Shown: positions 6,844 through 8,001 of the stretch, one piece after another
Numbering within the stretch: position 1 is the stretch's first letter
How the letters are laid out: the number at the start of each line of letters is the position of its first letter
Assembly (NCBI GenBank): GCA_964597685.1
Contig: CAZQZC010000128.1
Span: 1 to 8,001 of the forward strand
DNA: 8,001 nt
Source of the DNA: JBCBTJ01 sp964597685
GTDB taxonomy: Bacteria > Pseudomonadota > Alphaproteobacteria > Caulobacterales > Hyphomonadaceae
Reading direction: 5' to 3'
The notes under the pieces: model-generated
The model's input: only the letters and a program-made list of their open reading frames with translations
What the model was told of the DNA's origin: nothing
Databases searched by the model: none
Translations under genes and position numbers: made by a program

Positions 6844-7413
6844 ATGTTCCAGCGATCGTTCATCCCCGAGCTAATTCTGATCGAACCGCGGCGGTTCGAA
6901 GATTCGCGCGGCGTCTTTTGCGAAACCTATCACGCTCCGCGCTACGCCGAGGCGGGCATTCCGGGCCCCTTTCCGCAGGACAATCAGTCTCGGTCGCGCC
7001 GGCCAGGCGTGGTGCGCGGACTGCATTTTCAGATACCGCCCCACGCCCAAGGCAAGCTTGTGCGGTGTACGCGCGGGGCGATCTTCGATGTGGCGGTGGA
7101 CATTCGCCGCGGGTCGCCGACCTTCGCCCAGCATGAAAGCGCTGTGCTGTCGGCCGATAATGGCCGTCAGTTCTGGATCCCGGCGGGGTTCGCCCACGGG
7201 TTCTGCGCGCTCGAGGCGGATACCGAGGTCCAGTACAAGACGACGTCGGTGTATGCGCCCGACGCAGAGCGCGGCCTCGCCTGGGACGACCCGGCGCTCG
7301 CCATCGCATGGCCCGTCACGCCCGGCGAGGCGCTGTTGTCCGACAAGGACAAAGCCAATCCGCCGCTGAGCGAGCTTGACGATTGGTTCCAGTACGACGG
7401 CGCCGGCGCATGA
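6844..7413 (+). CDS. rfbC: dTDP-4-dehydrorhamnose 3,5-epimerase
   Basis: RmlC/RfbC epimerises C3 and C5 of dTDP-4-keto-6-deoxy-glucose, the third step of dTDP-L-rhamnose synthesis in the cytosol, supplying lipopolysaccharide or other surface glycans. The 189-residue cupin protein has the family's usual length (about 180-190). Motifs: ILIEPRRFEDSRGVFCETY (11-29), QDNQSRS (45-51), VVRGLHFQ (57-64) with the catalytic His61, GKLVRCTRGAIFDVAVDIR (70-88), FWIPAGFAHGF (110-120), the tyrosines of YKTTSVY (131-137) and LSDKD (165-169), whose Asp169 would pair with His61. The ATG at 6844 is the only reasonable start, as no in-frame start precedes it, yet no Shine-Dalgarno is evident upstream. It is the first gene of a plus-strand unit divergent from zwf and overlaps rfbB by ATGA. 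Related 3- or 5-epimerases of other dTDP sugars are a minor alternative. Confidence 0.95.
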   Translation: MFQRSFIPELILIEPRRFEDSRGVFCETYHAPRYAEAGIPGPFPQDNQSRSRRPGVVRGLHFQIPPHAQGKLVRCTRGAIFDVAVDIRRGSPTFAQHESAVLSADNGRQFWIPAGFAHGFCALEADTEVQYKTTSVYAPDAERGLAWDDPALAIAWPVTPGEALLSDKDKANPPLSELDDWFQYDGAGA

Positions 7414-8001
7414 GGGCGCTCGTCACCGGAGGCGCCGGCTTCATCGGCTCCGCCTTATGCCTGAAACTTCTCGACCGTCCGGACATCCGGATCACGATTG
7501 TCGACAAGATGACCTATGCGGCCAACCCGGCGACTGTGGCCGCACTGCGCGCGTCGGACCGGGTCCGTGTCGTCGCTGGCGATGTGGCGGACTTGCCGTC
7601 CATGAGCGCGTTGATCGCGGAGACGAAGCCGGACTTCATCTTCAATCTGGCAGCCGAAACCCATGTCGACCGCTCCATCGACGGACCCAGGGCCTTTGTG
7701 GACACCAATGTCGCGGGCGTCTTCGCCATGCTCGAAGCGGCGCGGATCTATTGGTCGGGGCTAGACTCCGGGCCACGCGAGACGTTTCGCTTCGTCCAGG
7801 TGTCAACGGACGAGGTTTTCGGCTCGTTAGCCCCCAATGCGGCCGCCTTCGAGGAGACGACGCCCTACGATCCTTCGTCGCCCTATTCCGCGACCAAGGC
7901 GGCCGGGGACCACCTCGCCAAAGCGTGGCGGCGAACCTATGGATTGCCGGTGGTGATCTCCAATTGCTCGAACAATTACGGGCAGCGCCAATATCCCGAA
8001 A
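7410..8001 (+). CDS. rfbB: dTDP-glucose 4,6-dehydratase, N-terminal 197 residues (cut by window edge)
   Basis: RmlB/RfbB converts dTDP-glucose to dTDP-4-keto-6-deoxy-glucose, the substrate of the RfbC encoded just upstream. It is an extended short-chain dehydrogenase/reductase with tightly bound NAD+. The frame begins at an ATG at 7410 that overlaps the rfbC stop (ATGA) and is open to the right edge; about 340-355 residues are usual, so a little over half is seen. Motifs: TGGAGFIGS (6-14) for NAD+, VDKMTYAANPATV (31-43), NLAAETHVDRSID (79-91), STDEVFGS (132-139) with the dehydratase Thr-Asp-Glu triad at 133-135, YSATKAAGDH (159-168) with catalytic Tyr159 and Lys163, and SNCSNNYGQRQYPE (184-197). 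The TDE triad and NNYGQRQYPE separate it from UDP-glucose epimerases. No Shine-Dalgarno is visible, so translation is probably coupled to rfbC. rfbA and rfbD may follow outside the window. Confidence 0.96.
   Translation, partial: MRALVTGGAGFIGSALCLKLLDRPDIRITIVDKMTYAANPATVAALRASDRVRVVAGDVADLPSMSALIAETKPDFIFNLAAETHVDRSIDGPRAFVDTNVAGVFAMLEAARIYWSGLDSGPRETFRFVQVSTDEVFGSLAPNAAAFEETTPYDPSSPYSATKAAGDHLAKAWRRTYGLPVVISNCSNNYGQRQYPE

Noticed and set aside
6629..7136. Plus-strand open frames at 6629-6874 and 6636-7136 spanning the intergenic region and the start of rfbC
   Set aside because: They run out of frame into a clear epimerase gene, and their products show no domain; the stretch is better explained as promoter region.
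1..8001. A novel defence, mobile or otherwise undescribed system
   Set aside because: All eight genes are complete or edge-cut members of standard metabolic families with intact motifs. There are no transposase, integrase, direct-repeat array, frameshift or composition break to suggest an inserted element.

Overview
The window looks like chromosomal DNA from a GC-rich Gram-negative bacterium, most likely an alphaproteobacterium of the Caulobacterales/Hyphomonadaceae/Parvularculaceae kind. That placement is an inference from base composition, protein character and the zwf-pgl-edd-glk gene order, which Caulobacter shares; no rRNA or lineage marker is present. Every gene belongs to a well-known family. 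I see no mobile element, CRISPR array, tRNA/rRNA gene or defence-type locus.

Positions 1-6623, minus strand: one tightly packed six-gene run in transcription order zwf, pgl, edd, glk, eda, pyk (pyk runs off the left edge). It encodes glucose phosphorylation (Glk), oxidation of glucose-6-phosphate to 6-phosphogluconate (Zwf, Pgl), the two Entner-Doudoroff enzymes (Edd, Eda) and the ATP-yielding last step to pyruvate (Pyk). Of the route from glucose to pyruvate, only the GAPDH-to-enolase steps are absent from the visible part. Three junctions are 4-base stop/start overlaps (zwf/pgl, edd/glk, glk/eda). The other two have gaps of 10 and 4 bases with the Shine-Dalgarno sequence touching or straddling the upstream stop codon, so the genes are probably one transcript with coupled translation.

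Positions 6624-6843: the only intergenic region, 220 bases between divergent operons. It holds a perfect 14-bp palindrome of LacI-family operator type (6688-6701) overlapping a TTGACA hexamer that could be the -35 of the zwf promoter, and two further inverted repeats. This is the likely control point for the Entner-Doudoroff operon.

Positions 6844-8001, plus strand: rfbC (rmlC, dTDP-4-dehydrorhamnose 3,5-epimerase) followed with a 4-base ATGA overlap by rfbB (rmlB, dTDP-glucose 4,6-dehydratase; cut by the right edge). This is the start of a dTDP-L-rhamnose (or related dTDP-sugar) cluster for surface polysaccharide. It draws on glucose-1-phosphate, so the two divergent units sit on either side of the glucose-6-phosphate branch point.
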